Shown here in pieces: positions 7,969-16,901 of a stretch of DNA of 64,000 bases (within the stretch, counting starts at the first letter, position 1; the number at the start of each line of letters is the position of its first letter). This DNA comes from Nitrospiraceae bacterium (GTDB lineage: Bacteria; Nitrospirota; Nitrospiria; Nitrospirales; Nitrospiraceae), in assembly GCA_019637075.1 (NCBI GenBank), contig JAHBWI010000001.1, positions 558,001 to 622,000 of the forward strand. The letters are read 5' to 3'. The position numbers were made by a program, and so were the translations under genes. Under the pieces are notes generated by a model. That model was not told the origin of the DNA and did not search any database. It saw only the letters and a program-made list of their open reading frames with translations.

Positions 7969-9180
7969 ATGACGGACCGACCCGAACGGGGCCTTTACAT
8001 TCACATTCCATTTTGCCACCAACGCTGCCACTTCTGCGCCTTCTATCTCGAGATCCATCAACCCAGACTGACGGAGCGGTTCCTGTCGGCGCTGCTCTCC
8101 GAAATGGATCATTACCAAACCAGCCGGCCGTTCGCCGGGCACCCCCTCGATTCCCTCTACTTCGGCGGCGGTACCCCAACGACGCTCTCCTCCGAGCAAC
8201 TGGCCACCCTGATCCGGGCGGTCAGGGCTCGCTTCGGACTTCAACAGGGCGCGGAGATCACCGTCGAGGCCCACCCGGCCGGCGCATCGGCTGAATCACT
8301 GGCCCGCCTTCTGGCCGCCGGGGTGAACCGCGTGAGTTTCGGAGCGGAATCGATGGATCCGCGTGAACTCCAACGGGTAGGCCGGCCCGGCTCCCCGTTG
8401 GAGACCGCACAGGCCGTCGGCTTGGCTCGCGCGGCGGGTTTTCACAATATCTGCCTCGATCTCATGTACGGACTCCCAGGCCAGACCCTGCACAGTTGGT
8501 CACGCTCCTTGGAAGCCATCCTCCACCTCGCACCGACTCATGTGTCCTGTTACGCCCTGACGATCGAGGAGGGTACCCATTTGCAGGCATCGATCAGGCG
8601 AGGCTCCGTACCGGCTCCCGATGAGGGGCTGCAAAACGACATGGAGGAGCGGGCGGAACAGGTCCTCACCGAAGCGGGTTATGTCCGCTATGAGATCTCC
8701 AACTACGCCCGCCCAGGTTATGCCAGCCGCCACAACCTGCTGTACTGGACGAACGGCCGGTATCTCGGCCTTGGCCCCAGCGCGCAGTCCTATGTCGGCA
8801 GCAGACGTTTCGGAAACGTCGCCGATCTCGACCAATACATGGCCCGTCTCGAGGCGGGAGCATTGCCGGTCACAGAGGACGAAACGTTATCGGAGCAGCA
8901 GGTCACAGCCGAACAGGTCATGTTCGGTTTGCGATTGTGCGAAGGCCTGCCGATGGGCGAACTCGAGCCGGCGCTACCGGCAAGGCTTCGCGATCAACTC
9001 GACCATCTGCGCCGGGAGGCCCTGCTGGAACGGCATGACAGCCGCCTTCGGTTGACGCCGCTGGGGCGAACGCATTTCGATACGGTGGCGGTGAGCTTGC
9101 TGGGAAGCCTCGATTCGAGCCATCAGACAGGTCATTTCTTTCCATTGACTTCCGGATCGGTGCGAGCGGAAACTGAATAG
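7969..9180 (+). CDS. hemW: HemW-like radical SAM protein (coproporphyrinogen III oxidase-like)
   Basis: This encodes 403 residues from ATG 7969. A TTG at 7954 that overlaps the upstream stop is an alternative; neither has a strong Shine-Dalgarno. The radical SAM cluster motif is CHQRCHFC (CxxxCxxC) after GLYIHIPF, followed by LYFGGGTPT and the NLLYWTNGRYLGLGPSA signature of the HemN/HemW C-terminal domain. The family binds [4Fe-4S] and SAM. HemW proteins are now viewed as heme chaperones rather than oxygen-independent oxidases. No other heme biosynthesis gene is adjacent. Confidence 0.92.
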   Translation: MTDRPERGLYIHIPFCHQRCHFCAFYLEIHQPRLTERFLSALLSEMDHYQTSRPFAGHPLDSLYFGGGTPTTLSSEQLATLIRAVRARFGLQQGAEITVEAHPAGASAESLARLLAAGVNRVSFGAESMDPRELQRVGRPGSPLETAQAVGLARAAGFHNICLDLMYGLPGQTLHSWSRSLEAILHLAPTHVSCYALTIEEGTHLQASIRRGSVPAPDEGLQNDMEERAEQVLTEAGYVRYEISNYARPGYASRHNLLYWTNGRYLGLGPSAQSYVGSRRFGNVADLDQYMARLEAGALPVTEDETLSEQQVTAEQVMFGLRLCEGLPMGELEPALPARLRDQLDHLRREALLERHDSRLRLTPLGRTHFDTVAVSLLGSLDSSHQTGHFFPLTSGSVRAETE

Positions 9181-9202
9181 TACAAGCAGGAAGGAATACC
9201 CT

Positions 9203-9403
9203 ATGCCCGTCAACATGGACCCGACCAAGAAACGCCGCCGCTTCTCGCAGGCTCAGACCTCCACCGCCGCAACTTCAGATGCCGCAACCGCCAAACCGGA
9301 ATTCGGCGGTGTGACCGCAGACGATGAGGAAAAGGACTTGGCCGAAGCGGAAAGCAAGAACCTCTGGGATGCGACGGAAGTCATCGACATGGATACGTTT
9401 TAA
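9203..9403 (+). CDS. small hypothetical protein
   Basis: This encodes 66 residues with AGGAAGG about 10 nt before the ATG. A basic N-terminal patch (PTKKRRRF) is followed by an Ala/Thr-rich stretch and a strongly acidic C-terminus (DDEEKDLAEAESKNL...VIDMDTF). It is likely disordered. The charge polarity recalls small regulatory or binding peptides, but there is no family match that I know. It lies downstream of the HemW-like gene and convergent to the CAX antiporter. Confidence 0.55.
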   Translation: MPVNMDPTKKRRRFSQAQTSTAATSDAATAKPEFGGVTADDEEKDLAEAESKNLWDATEVIDMDTF

Positions 9404-9416
9404 CCGGCGCGACCGA

Positions 9417-10487
9417 TCAGGCCGGAAGGAAGAAAAAGGCAATCGCCAAGATCAGGTAGACGCCGAGCAGCATCACACCTTCCATCCAGTGCGACTCCCC
9501 GTCCATGGCCACGAACCCGACGATCAGCACCGACATCGTGATTGCCGCCACCTCGAACGGCGTGAACATGAGATCCAGCGGAGATCCGAAGAGATAGCTG
9601 GCAAAGACCAAGAGGGGCGCGACCAGCAGCGCGATCTGCAGACTGGAGCCCACCGCAATTCCGAAAGCCAAGTCCATTTTGTTCTTGAGCGCAACCATCA
9701 CGGCCGTCGAATGCTCGGCTGCATTGCCTACCAAGGCCACAAGAATCACGCCGACAAAGATCTGAGTCATGCCGAGCGCCTTGGCCGCGGGTTCGATGGA
9801 GCCGACCAGGAATTCACTAAGCACCGCGATGGCCACCGTCGCAATGATCAGGACCGTGATGGACTTGGACATGGGCCAGGACGCCTCACCATCATCATGG
9901 CTCCCCTCTTCCCCTGAGAACAGATGGCGGTGCGTCCGGAGGGAAAACGCAAGGCTCAGCAGGTAAATGAGAAACAGCACGACAGCGATGGCCAAACTCA
10001 ACTCGTGTTCGATGGCGGGCCCCCGATCCGGCGCGGTGACGTGAAACAACGCGGGCACGACCAAGCCCACTGCGGATAGGAGGAGTAAACTCGCCCCCAT
10101 GCCGGCCGCGGTTTGATTGAACTTCTGCCGTTCATGCTTGAGCCCTCCCGCCACCATCGATGCGCCGAGCACCAGCAGAATGTTGCCGAGGATCGAGCCG
10201 GTCAAAGAGGCCTTGACGACATCGTGCAGCCCTTCACGGAGAGCAGCCAGCGCGATGATGAGTTCCGCGGCATTCCCGAGCGACGCGTTGAGCAGTCCGC
10301 CGATGCCGGCCCCGACATGGGTCGTCAGGTGCTCGGTCGCGGTGCCGAGCAAGCCGGCCAAGGGGATGATCGCCAATGCGGATGCCGTAAAAATCAGGAT
10401 CGGATCGGCGTGTGCGATCTCCAATCCCACGGCGATGGGCACGAAGATCAGTAGCAGATTGAGCCAGGATTCGAGTAGAAATCGCAT
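9417..10487 (-). CDS. CAX-type calcium/cation:proton antiporter
   Basis: This encodes 356 residues with about 11 hydrophobic segments arranged as two homologous halves. Each half carries the alpha-repeat signature of the CaCA superfamily: [13 protein letters not shown] in the first and [14 protein letters not shown] in the second. Glu in GNAAE is the expected cation-binding residue. The loop between halves is acidic and His-rich ([13 protein letters not shown]). The protein would export Ca2+ or a similar divalent cation in exchange for protons across the inner membrane. It is monocistronic in appearance. Confidence 0.93.
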   Translation of the reverse strand: MRFLLESWLNLLLIFVPIAVGLEIAHADPILIFTASALAIIPLAGLLGTATEHLTTHVGAGIGGLLNASLGNAAELIIALAALREGLHDVVKASLTGSILGNILLVLGASMVAGGLKHERQKFNQTAAGMGASLLLLSAVGLVVPALFHVTAPDRGPAIEHELSLAIAVVLFLIYLLSLAFSLRTHRHLFSGEEGSHDDGEASWPMSKSITVLIIATVAIAVLSEFLVGSIEPAAKALGMTQIFVGVILVALVGNAAEHSTAVMVALKNKMDLAFGIAVGSSLQIALLVAPLLVFASYLFGSPLDLMFTPFEVAAITMSVLIVGFVAMDGESHWMEGVMLLGVYLILAIAFFFLPA

Positions 10488-10519
10488 AGGTCTCCCTTGA
10501 CTGAGAACGTATCCAATCC

Positions 10520-11191
10520 ATGATCACGGATGATCGACCAGACGCGCTGTTTCACCCCTTTCACCTCTGCGCTCCCCGCACCCTGGAGCTCCTGCTGCAG
10601 CGATTTCGCCGGATCCATTTCCGTGACTACATGGCGCTGCGTCTCACCCCGTTGACGGGACTCACCGCGTACCAGGATCGGATGGGCGACAACCATCCGG
10701 AATTGGTCACCGCAGGCCGGATCGTCCAAGGTCATGCGGTCGGGGACATCCTCGACAAGGAAGCGGTTGCCTGGATTGACCGGACGCTGGCAGACGAACA
10801 ATGGCGCCGTCGATGGCATGACGCACTCGCCACGGACCGGCGGTTTCAGCGAGGCCTGTTCGACCTGACCCATGCCATGCGCATCGGACAACACACCGTG
10901 CCTGGACCAGCGGCTCTGCTCCGGCTCCTGGATGCGGGCTTCGCCGAAACCCCTTTCGACGTGACGTGCGTCAAGACATTGAGCGGAGCGACGACTGACC
11001 TGGCCACAGGTTATGCGTTCGAATACGGCTTGGGTTTGCTGAAAACCGCTGCGGCCGAGTTTCACACGGTCAGCCTGGCGGCCCGGCACCGCCTGGTCGC
11101 CGTCACCGATTCGACCTCCCACCACGAGTTGCTCGCCCTCACCCTCGCGCGCGAGGCACCCGCGACGACCTATATCCTGATACGACCCTAG
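10520..11191 (+). CDS. hypothetical protein
   Basis: This encodes 223 residues, [16 protein letters not shown] onward. It is rich in helices and His/Arg, with [18 protein letters not shown] and [21 protein letters not shown] 366-codon frame on the opposite strand covers the same DNA. I prefer the plus strand because the translation has normal composition and ordered hydrophobic periodicity, while the antisense product is Gly/Arg-rich and featureless. It has no signal peptide. The function is unknown, and the Shine-Dalgarno is weak. Confidence 0.6.
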   Translation: MITDDRPDALFHPFHLCAPRTLELLLQRFRRIHFRDYMALRLTPLTGLTAYQDRMGDNHPELVTAGRIVQGHAVGDILDKEAVAWIDRTLADEQWRRRWHDALATDRRFQRGLFDLTHAMRIGQHTVPGPAALLRLLDAGFAETPFDVTCVKTLSGATTDLATGYAFEYGLGLLKTAAAEFHTVSLAARHRLVAVTDSTSHHELLALTLAREAPATTYILIRP

Positions 11192-11242
11192 ACGTTTTTC
11201 ATTCACAGGCCGACCGCCGCCTGTTACACTTCGGCCCGACCC

Positions 11243-11536
11243 ATGAGCACACTCACACCCGTTTTCACGCCCGAAACCGAAGAGACGACGGACATCGGCA
11301 CCGGCGACGACCTCGAAGCGCGGGTAATCGTCTTCAACTGCGATTGCCACACTTATCAACAGGTGATTACGCTCTTCTGCAAGGTGATTCCCGGGATGAG
11401 TTCGTCCAGGGCCTTTGAATTGGCCTGGCGCATCGACCACGAAGGACAAGCGACGGTCTATACCGGAGAAAAGAAAGCGGCGGAAGACATCGGGAAACAG
11501 TTGGCCTCGGGCGGGCTGCGCGTCTCGGTGCACTAA
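11243..11536 (+). CDS. ClpS-like adaptor, divergent
   Basis: This encodes 97 residues. After a polar N-terminal arm of about 25 residues, the segment ARVIVFNCDCHTYQQVITLF...GMSSSRAFELAWRIDHEGQATVYTGEKKAAEDIGKQL follows the ClpS fold. It keeps the N-degron pocket Asn and Asp (FNCDC, versus NDD in E. coli) and the His after the helix (IDHEG). ClpS delivers N-degron substrates to ClpAP. No clpA is nearby. The Cys residues flanking Asp are unusual and could alter specificity. Confidence 0.75.
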   Translation: MSTLTPVFTPETEETTDIGTGDDLEARVIVFNCDCHTYQQVITLFCKVIPGMSSSRAFELAWRIDHEGQATVYTGEKKAAEDIGKQLASGGLRVSVH

Positions 11537-11586
11537 GCCCGCGCACACCGCCCCGCCCGGCGCGTGGAGGCTCTCGATCGGAAGGG

Positions 11587-11937
11587 TCAGTGGCTGGACC
11601 GTTTCTTCCCCGCTGGCGCCGAGCCCTTTCGGCCGGCGGATTTTGACGGCTTGGCCTTGGCTGGTTTCTGTGAGCCTTTCACTTCCCCATGACCGGCTTT
11701 CGCCTGCTTCGCTCCCTTGCCGGTCTGTGGCTGGGCACCCTTTTGCTGCTGGGTTGCGACCGCCTTGTAGTAAGATTTGTTCAGCTTGTTGAGCATGTCC
11801 CCGCTGAGCACACGGACCTGGTACAGCTCAAACAACTTGGCGATGGCCTTTGGATCGCCCTTTCGGGCCAAACCCAGCAACCGTCGGCGTTGATTCATTT
11901 CTTCTTCTTCTGTGTGAGACGCGGCTCGCCGCTCCAT
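11587..11937 (-). CDS. small protein with basic Lys/Ala-rich tail
   Basis: This encodes 116 residues. The ATG at 11937 is chosen because AAAGGAG lies 5 nt upstream; an internal ATG at 11898 lacks a comparable site. The first half (about 20-60) is helical, RRRLLGLARKGDPKAIAKLFELYQVRVLSG, resembling the short helix-rich modules of sigma-factor-like or SLR-type proteins. The second half is low-complexity KGAKQAKAGHG...AKAKPSKSAGRKG, a histone-H1-like nucleic-acid-binding tail. I infer a nucleoid- or RNA-associated protein of unknown role. Confidence 0.6.
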   Translation of the reverse strand: MERRAASHTEEEEMNQRRRLLGLARKGDPKAIAKLFELYQVRVLSGDMLNKLNKSYYKAVATQQQKGAQPQTGKGAKQAKAGHGEVKGSQKPAKAKPSKSAGRKGSAPAGKKRSSH

Positions 11938-12060
11938 AACACTCCTTTCTACAACCCACTGGCCCTGAACACGTAACCCGGACGAATATCGGAGGAAAGG
12001 CGCCGTAGTTTAACAGATTCGGCCCACCCATTACTACAGATTATTCCTGCCGCCCCCCGG

Positions 12061-12090
12061 TTGTGGAGCAACCCAACCCGTCACTATAAT
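12061..12090 (+). promoter_or_regulatory. sigma70-like promoter for the DUF3386-like/DUF5069-like operon
   Basis: TTGTGG (12061-12066) is followed after 18 bp by a perfect TATAAT (12085-12090). It lies 41 bp before the ATG at 12132, leaving a short leader with AAAGGAG ahead of the start. Confidence 0.65.
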
Positions 12091-12131
12091 CAATCGAGAC
12101 TTTCACCCTATCCTTCCAAAGGAGCCGATGC

Positions 12132-12809
12132 ATGCAAGCCAATACGACACAGGACCAAGCCACGGACGTGGCCGACGACCCTCAAGCCCGCGCCTGCCTA
12201 CGACAGGCCTTTGAACAGACCGCCCGCTGGCAACCTGACTTCAAGGGGTTCACCGCCGATCTCACCGTCAACACCAATGGCAACGCCGTCAGCGGTACGG
12301 TGGCCATACAAGGCCCCCGGCAGGTGACGGTTTCCCTGCCCGATCAGGCGCTGCAAAAGTGGGCCGAGGAACAGATTGGAATGATCGCAGTCCATCGCGC
12401 GCCCCGCAAGTTCGACGAGGCGGACGGCCGGCATCGGCTGACCTTCGGCGAAGACAGCGAGCATCCCCTCGGCCGGCGCCTCAACATTCACGGGGACGGC
12501 ATGTCGTCCCACTACCGGATCAAAGGCGACCGCATCACGCAGATCAATCGGGTCACGCCCCACGTCGCGTTCACGATCAATGTGGAAGACAGCATGACGA
12601 CCCAGGACCAGAAGCACCTCACGACACGCTACACCGTGTACTACTTTGCGCCGCAGGATGCGAAACTGCGCAACGTAGAGAGCTTCACCGACGCGCACGT
12701 GCGAGTTGGAAAATCCGATTTGCCCGCGACCCGGCAGATCATCTCCTTTGAGAACGGAGCGGTGCAGGTGCGCACCTTAACCTTCACCAACCATAAGTTG
12801 CTGGCCTGA
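12132..12809 (+). CDS. DUF3386-like protein
   Basis: This encodes 225 residues, with AAAGGAG 8 nt before ATG. The mid-region shows LTFGEDSEHPLGRRLNIHGDGMSSHYRIKGDRITQINRV, and the C-terminal part has a YTVYYF...FTDAHVRVGKSDLPATRQIISFENG block. I recall this pattern from the DUF3386 family of cyanobacteria and related bacteria, with no known function. It has no signal peptide. Its stop overlaps the ATG of the DUF5069-like gene by one base (TGATG), so the two are translationally coupled. Confidence 0.7.
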   Translation: MQANTTQDQATDVADDPQARACLRQAFEQTARWQPDFKGFTADLTVNTNGNAVSGTVAIQGPRQVTVSLPDQALQKWAEEQIGMIAVHRAPRKFDEADGRHRLTFGEDSEHPLGRRLNIHGDGMSSHYRIKGDRITQINRVTPHVAFTINVEDSMTTQDQKHLTTRYTVYYFAPQDAKLRNVESFTDAHVRVGKSDLPATRQIISFENGAVQVRTLTFTNHKLLA

Positions 12810-13264
12810 TGGACTTACGCACCGGCTTTCCCCGCAGCATGAAGGTGACGCTGGAGGGCTATGTCCATCTCGCGCGCATGATCGACAAATGCCGCGCCGT
12901 CCTGGCCCGGACCGAAGGCGAATATATCTATCCTTGCCCGATGGATGATCGGCTGTTGGACTATGCCGGCATTACGGCGGAGCAGTTTACGGCGGCGGTG
13001 AAGGCTGACCCAAGCGATGCCGGGGTGGCGAAGTGGTTTCGACGAACCGCCACCCCGCACAGCCCGGCCGAGCTCGAGGAATGGAACCGGAAGCTCCTGA
13101 CCCGCGGTCCCAGTTCCCCGGACAGCGCAGCCAAGTTCAAGAAGTACCGGGATGCCGCGGACCCTTCCCGAACCGACATCACGGCCTGGTCGGACTTGCA
13201 AGACCTCGAAGAAGGCCGCACGGTGCCCAGGCGCCAGGCTGCGACGGGGTCTGCCACGACGTAG
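12809..13264 (+). CDS. DUF5069-like protein
   Basis: This encodes 151 residues. The N-terminal phrases DLRTGFPRSMKVTLEGYVHLARMIDKCRAVLA and EYIYPCPMDDRLLDYAGITAEQF are characteristic of DUF5069. The last 50 residues are polar and probably helical. It is cytoplasmic with no obvious catalytic motif. The one-base overlap with the upstream DUF3386-like gene indicates a two-gene unit under the promoter at 12061-12090. The following 292 bases to the next gene hold no feature that I recognise. Confidence 0.8.
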   Translation: MDLRTGFPRSMKVTLEGYVHLARMIDKCRAVLARTEGEYIYPCPMDDRLLDYAGITAEQFTAAVKADPSDAGVAKWFRRTATPHSPAELEEWNRKLLTRGPSSPDSAAKFKKYRDAADPSRTDITAWSDLQDLEEGRTVPRRQAATGSATT

Positions 13265-13556
13265 CAGGATTGGACAGCGGTTCATCTCTTCTCGCCCATC
13301 GCCCGTCGGCAGTATCCGATCAGATTCAATCTCGTCACTGTTCAGATACAGACGACGGGAAGTTGCTCGAGAACGCTTCCGATCAGTTTTGCTTCCCCGT
13401 GATTGAGACCGTCTCCATTGATCCAGGGATTCGGCTTGTGCGCTCTATCACTCAGCCTGGATCCTGCGTGCGTGGCAGGCAGCAGGCACACATTTCGCTT
13501 TCAGCCTTGGACAGGCATCACATGGTAGTTCACCACCACCAACGGAGGACCTCCAT

Positions 13557-14156
13557 ATGGCATTGATTCAAGTCAATCTCGTGCCGGGATCCGGAGATCA
13601 ACTGCTCACCTTCGACAGCGACACAAATCTAGAGTGGCTGAACCTCACCGCCACCGCCGATCGGTCCTATCTGGATATCCTGGGCGGGTCCGGAGGCTAC
13701 ACGACGACCTATGGTTTCCGATACGCCACTGGTGCGGAGATTTCGACACTCTGGCAACACGCGGGCATTACAAAATTCGGATTGGGCCAGACGGTGCCAT
13801 TTCCGGCCAGCAATCACGCCTCAATTGAAGCCCTGATCCAGATGATGAATGGTGTCGCTCTGTATCCTTCTGTCACCAGAGGGTCCGTGCTCGTCCAGAC
13901 CCAGGGTATGATGCAGTTTCGTGGGAGCGGCACACCGACCCCGGCCACGCCCATGAGCGTGGCGCAACTGTGGCTGTTCAAAAATAATCCGAATGGGTCC
14001 TACGCGGACACCAATCCCGGCAGAGGCGCAGGGCAACGTTTTCCTGAGATATCCTCGTATCTCGTCAGAAATCGGGTTGCTGCTCCGCTTTCACCCACGT
14101 CTCTGGTGACCAGAGGCGGGAAAAGGAAACAGGCCCGTCGAAGCGCGAAAACGTAA
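13557..14156 (+). CDS. hypothetical protein of extracellular/PEP-CTERM-like type
   Basis: This encodes 199 residues. GGAGGACCTCC at 13543-13553 contains the Shine-Dalgarno next to its own complement. Motifs such as TNLEWLNLTATADRSYLDI and GFRYATGAEISTLWQHAGI are common in secreted proteins that carry PEP-CTERM sorting tails. Here neither a signal peptide nor a PEP-CTERM tail is present; the C-terminus is basic (RGGKRKQARRSAKT). It may be a truncated or cytoplasmic relative. A strong hairpin follows at 14179-14219. Confidence 0.65.
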   Translation: MALIQVNLVPGSGDQLLTFDSDTNLEWLNLTATADRSYLDILGGSGGYTTTYGFRYATGAEISTLWQHAGITKFGLGQTVPFPASNHASIEALIQMMNGVALYPSVTRGSVLVQTQGMMQFRGSGTPTPATPMSVAQLWLFKNNPNGSYADTNPGRGAGQRFPEISSYLVRNRVAAPLSPTSLVTRGGKRKQARRSAKT

Positions 14157-14541
14157 CCGCTTCGGGACTTTAGACAATGAGGCTCCCTGAGGTAGACACA
14201 AACCAACTCAGGGAGCCTCGGTCCAAACGCGACGGGCACCGTTGCGCGTCACCCTCACCTATTGAGCAAGATTCAGATCGCCATCCCTGCCGGACGCGGC
14301 GTTTGCGAAGTCCTACTATCACCCTCCATTGATTTGTCGGACACAGAAGCATAGGCTGAAGCTTCCATCGCTGCGGTCGGCTGACGCCCAGGAGGCATTT
14401 GTGCCGCCGCTTGCGACCACCCCCTCGCAGTGAGGGTCGGCATGGATGCCCGCTCCCCCCCACCCGATTGCAAGCAGCGCCAGACCGACAGCACCACATC
14501 TCGATGAGGCGTGCAGGGCTTGCTGCACGCAGGGTGACCCC
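14157..14541. other. intergenic region, 385 bp
   Basis: Apart from the hairpin at 14179-14219 this stretch shows no convincing gene. A minus-strand frame across it (14170-14757) is Cys/Arg/Gly-rich and overlaps the UspA-type gene antisense. It presumably contains the promoter of the UspA-type gene, but I could not pick clear -35/-10 boxes. Confidence 0.4.
14179..14219. terminator. 13-bp perfect hairpin, terminator-like
   Basis: GAGGCTCCCTGAG (14179-14191) pairs perfectly with CTCAGGGAGCCTC (14207-14219) around a 15-nt loop. It starts 22 nt after the stop of the preceding gene. There is no T-run after it, so it may act as an RNA 3'-end stabiliser or Rho-assisted terminator rather than a classical intrinsic terminator. 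Confidence 0.6.
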
Positions 14542-15099
14542 ATGACGACCATCACGACGGGCGACCAGCCCAGACTTACACCGCATCATGCCTCCGGCAC
14601 TCTGTCCTCGGCAAAACACATGCTCATCGTCGTCGATGACTCGAGCGAGTCCGCCAAGACCCTCCACTACGTCGGCCTTCTGCTCCGGGACATCCGAGAC
14701 GTCACCATCACGTTGTTTCATGTGCTCAACCCCATGCCGCGGGAATTGATGGAACACGGAGGATCGGAAAATCCCGACACGGAGGCACGGCTCAGCGCTC
14801 AGCTACGGCAGGCCCAGGAGGAGTGGGTGCGGACCGAGGAAGCACTTGAGTATCCGATTCTGATCAAGGCGCTTGAGGAACTCGGACAAACCGGCTTCCC
14901 ACTCGACCGAGTCTCACTCAAGCTTGGGCATGAACGCGATGTCGCCGACACCATTATCGACGAAGTCCATGGAGGGGAGTACGGCACCCTGGTCGTGACG
15001 CGTTACGCACGCGGGAGCGGAAGGCGTCTGTTCGGTTATGGGATGATCGATCGACTGATGAGGGAGTTGCCTGGAACCGCAGTCTGGATCGTGGGCTAG
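14542..15099 (+). CDS. universal stress protein (UspA-type)
   Basis: This encodes 185 residues from the ATG at 14542. The frame is open to 14446, but the added residues are Cys/Pro-rich and unlikely. The core starts KHMLIVVDDSSESAKTLHYV and ends ERDVADTIIDEVHGGEYGTLVVTRYARGSGRRLFGYGMIDRLMRELPGTAVWIV. The GxG-x9-G(T) loop expected for an ATP-binding Usp is recognisable but not perfect. The family forms dimers in stress physiology. It stands alone, followed by 270 bases with no gene before the convergent TPM gene. Confidence 0.85.
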   Translation: MTTITTGDQPRLTPHHASGTLSSAKHMLIVVDDSSESAKTLHYVGLLLRDIRDVTITLFHVLNPMPRELMEHGGSENPDTEARLSAQLRQAQEEWVRTEEALEYPILIKALEELGQTGFPLDRVSLKLGHERDVADTIIDEVHGGEYGTLVVTRYARGSGRRLFGYGMIDRLMRELPGTAVWIVG

Positions 15100-15369
15100 G
15101 CAGCAGATGTGGGCCCGTCGACCGATGACCTTCCGAGGGCGCGCGTGACAACTGCTCCTTCCAAGCTTGCTATCAGCCCCTCTAGAAAGGCCGGAAACAT
15201 TGGTCCCTGTGGGGACACCGAGCGAACCTCTGACACGCGATTATGATACGGTACAGGGCGGGTGGCGTCGAGCTGGGCGCCCTGGTGCGCGCAACGAAAG
15301 GGACCCATTGGGAAATGTGTGGAGTGAGCACGACAGGGCTGGTCGACGACAGGACCCGCCTACTGATCT

Positions 15370-16098
15370 TTATTTCCAGCCTTCGCCCCCCATCCCTCCG
15401 CCCATGCCGCCGAAATTCCCGCCGAATCCACCCTGACCGGTTCCCCAATATTCGCCTTTGCGGATGCGTCCGAAGGGATGGCGTAAGTCCGGTCGGCTGA
15501 GCCACCACAGAAACCAGAGGGCGCCGCTGGCGGTGGTGACCGTAATCCAAAATCCCAAGCCGCGGAAATGCGCCCTTTGTAGCGACCCGACACGGATCTC
15601 TTGCGCGGTCGATGCAAGCGCGACGGCGGTGCGGTAGAGCCCCTCGCCGAAATGCCCGTTCTTGATCGCAGGATCGAGATACTCATGGCCGATCTTCCCG
15701 ACGACATCCCCACCCATGACGGGAATCATCCGACGCCCCATCGTGACAGCGGCCTGCCGTTCCTGGACCGACAGCAGGATCAGCACCCCATGTTCTTCCT
15801 GCGTGCTGCCGATGCCCCATTTCTGATACAGGTCCGTCGCGAAATCGTTGGCCGATCCGTACGGCTTCAACGCCGGAACCGTCACGACCACCATTTCGAC
15901 GCCGGTCTTTCGTTCCAGATCCTGGCACACCGATCGAATACGTTCGCGCCACTCCTGGTCAATGACGCCGGCATGGTCGCTGACATATCCAAGCGGCTCC
16001 AACGCGGGCGGTTTCTCGCGTGCCTCAGCCAACGACGCTGCGCCGAGGCACAAGACCCAGCAGAACGAGATCAGAACCGACAGGTGCCGACGCATCAT
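15370..16098 (-). CDS. TPM-domain (YgcG/Psb32-like) membrane protein
   Basis: This encodes 242 residues. A signal peptide (to about residue 26) is followed by a TPM domain: GYVSDHAGVIDQEWRERIRSV, KTGVEMVVVTVPAL, YQKWGIGSTQEEHGVLILLS and GRRMIPVMGG. One membrane helix (about 190-205) and a Gly-rich tail (GGFGGNFGGMGGGMGGEGW) follow. The family includes photosystem II repair and putative phosphatase proteins. Its ATG overlaps the stop of the upstream nucleotidyltransferase-like gene (ATGA), so the two are made together. Confidence 0.88.
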   Translation of the reverse strand: MMRRHLSVLISFCWVLCLGAASLAEAREKPPALEPLGYVSDHAGVIDQEWRERIRSVCQDLERKTGVEMVVVTVPALKPYGSANDFATDLYQKWGIGSTQEEHGVLILLSVQERQAAVTMGRRMIPVMGGDVVGKIGHEYLDPAIKNGHFGEGLYRTAVALASTAQEIRVGSLQRAHFRGLGFWITVTTASGALWFLWWLSRPDLRHPFGRIRKGEYWGTGQGGFGGNFGGMGGGMGGEGWK

Positions 16099-16859
16099 CG
16101 AGATTTCGCGCCCCCGTTCGCGCAGACGTACCGGAAAAGTTTCTCGAGATCCGCCACGTAACGTTCAAACAACCGCGGCACCTCCACCGGTCCCGGCGAA
16201 ATCTTTCCCCGCTTGAGGTTCAACACGTCCATGATCCCCGGCAATTCGCATCCGGCCATTCGCTGGATGTCCGCGATCAGCGCATCGGAATTGAACATCA
16301 CGGTTCCTCCGGCGAGACGCTGCAATCCGCGGAGGCAGGGCAAAAGCCCCGTAAGCGAGAACGGCAGGAGCATGGTGGTCGCCTCTTCCGTGGCGCCGCC
16401 TTCCACAAATCGCTGGCGTACGCGCACCAAATTACCCGCAACCCCCTGGAAGACTTCGATGGCCAGATTGCTTCGGTCGATGTGGAGCCCGATAAAGGGG
16501 TCTCGGCCCGACAACACGCGATGCTGTTCTTGAATCTCAAGGTATTCGAGCGGGAACAGCGTGGAAGACGTTTGAATCTCGTCGGCAGTGACCATCAAGG
16601 GCACGACGATCTGTTCACGACTCCATCGACGCTGCGCATTGGCATAGCGTTTAAGGATCTCACGATCGGAGGAGGCCAGGCACAGCAACAGGTTGAGATT
16701 CGAGCGGCCGGGCAAAAATTCCCCTCGCACGGCGCTGCCGTACAGCACGATGCCTTCCAGGGCCGTCCCCAGGAGCGCACTCGTCTCCTTCACATAGCGA
16801 GTCAGTAGGCTTTGAGTATCGGACGGAACGTCCAAGGCAGTAGGTTGAGTCACGACCAC
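16095..16859 (-). CDS. nucleotidyltransferase-like protein with degenerate active site
   Basis: This encodes 254 residues. The N-terminal region has the polymerase-beta-type helix-turn GSAVRGEFLPGRSNLNLLL. In active minimal nucleotidyltransferases the motif is GS-x(n)-SDxDL; here both metal-binding aspartates read Asn (SNLNL). The remaining roughly 170 residues are helical with no recognised domain. I infer a pseudo-enzyme with a binding or structural role. It is coupled by a 4-nt overlap to the downstream TPM protein and lies 42 bp after the FAD monooxygenase in a leftward operon. Confidence 0.7.
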   Translation of the reverse strand: MVVTQPTALDVPSDTQSLLTRYVKETSALLGTALEGIVLYGSAVRGEFLPGRSNLNLLLCLASSDREILKRYANAQRRWSREQIVVPLMVTADEIQTSSTLFPLEYLEIQEQHRVLSGRDPFIGLHIDRSNLAIEVFQGVAGNLVRVRQRFVEGGATEEATTMLLPFSLTGLLPCLRGLQRLAGGTVMFNSDALIADIQRMAGCELPGIMDVLNLKRGKISPGPVEVPRLFERYVADLEKLFRYVCANGGAKSR

Positions 16860-16901
16860 CTCATCCCGCGTTGCGTCAGGCTCATCGATTCTTCTCCTCC
16901 G

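Noticed and set aside
10448-11548. 366-codon minus-strand frame antisense to the 223-residue unknown and the ClpS-like gene
   Set aside because: Covers two plus-strand genes, one with a recognisable ClpS fold; composition is featureless.
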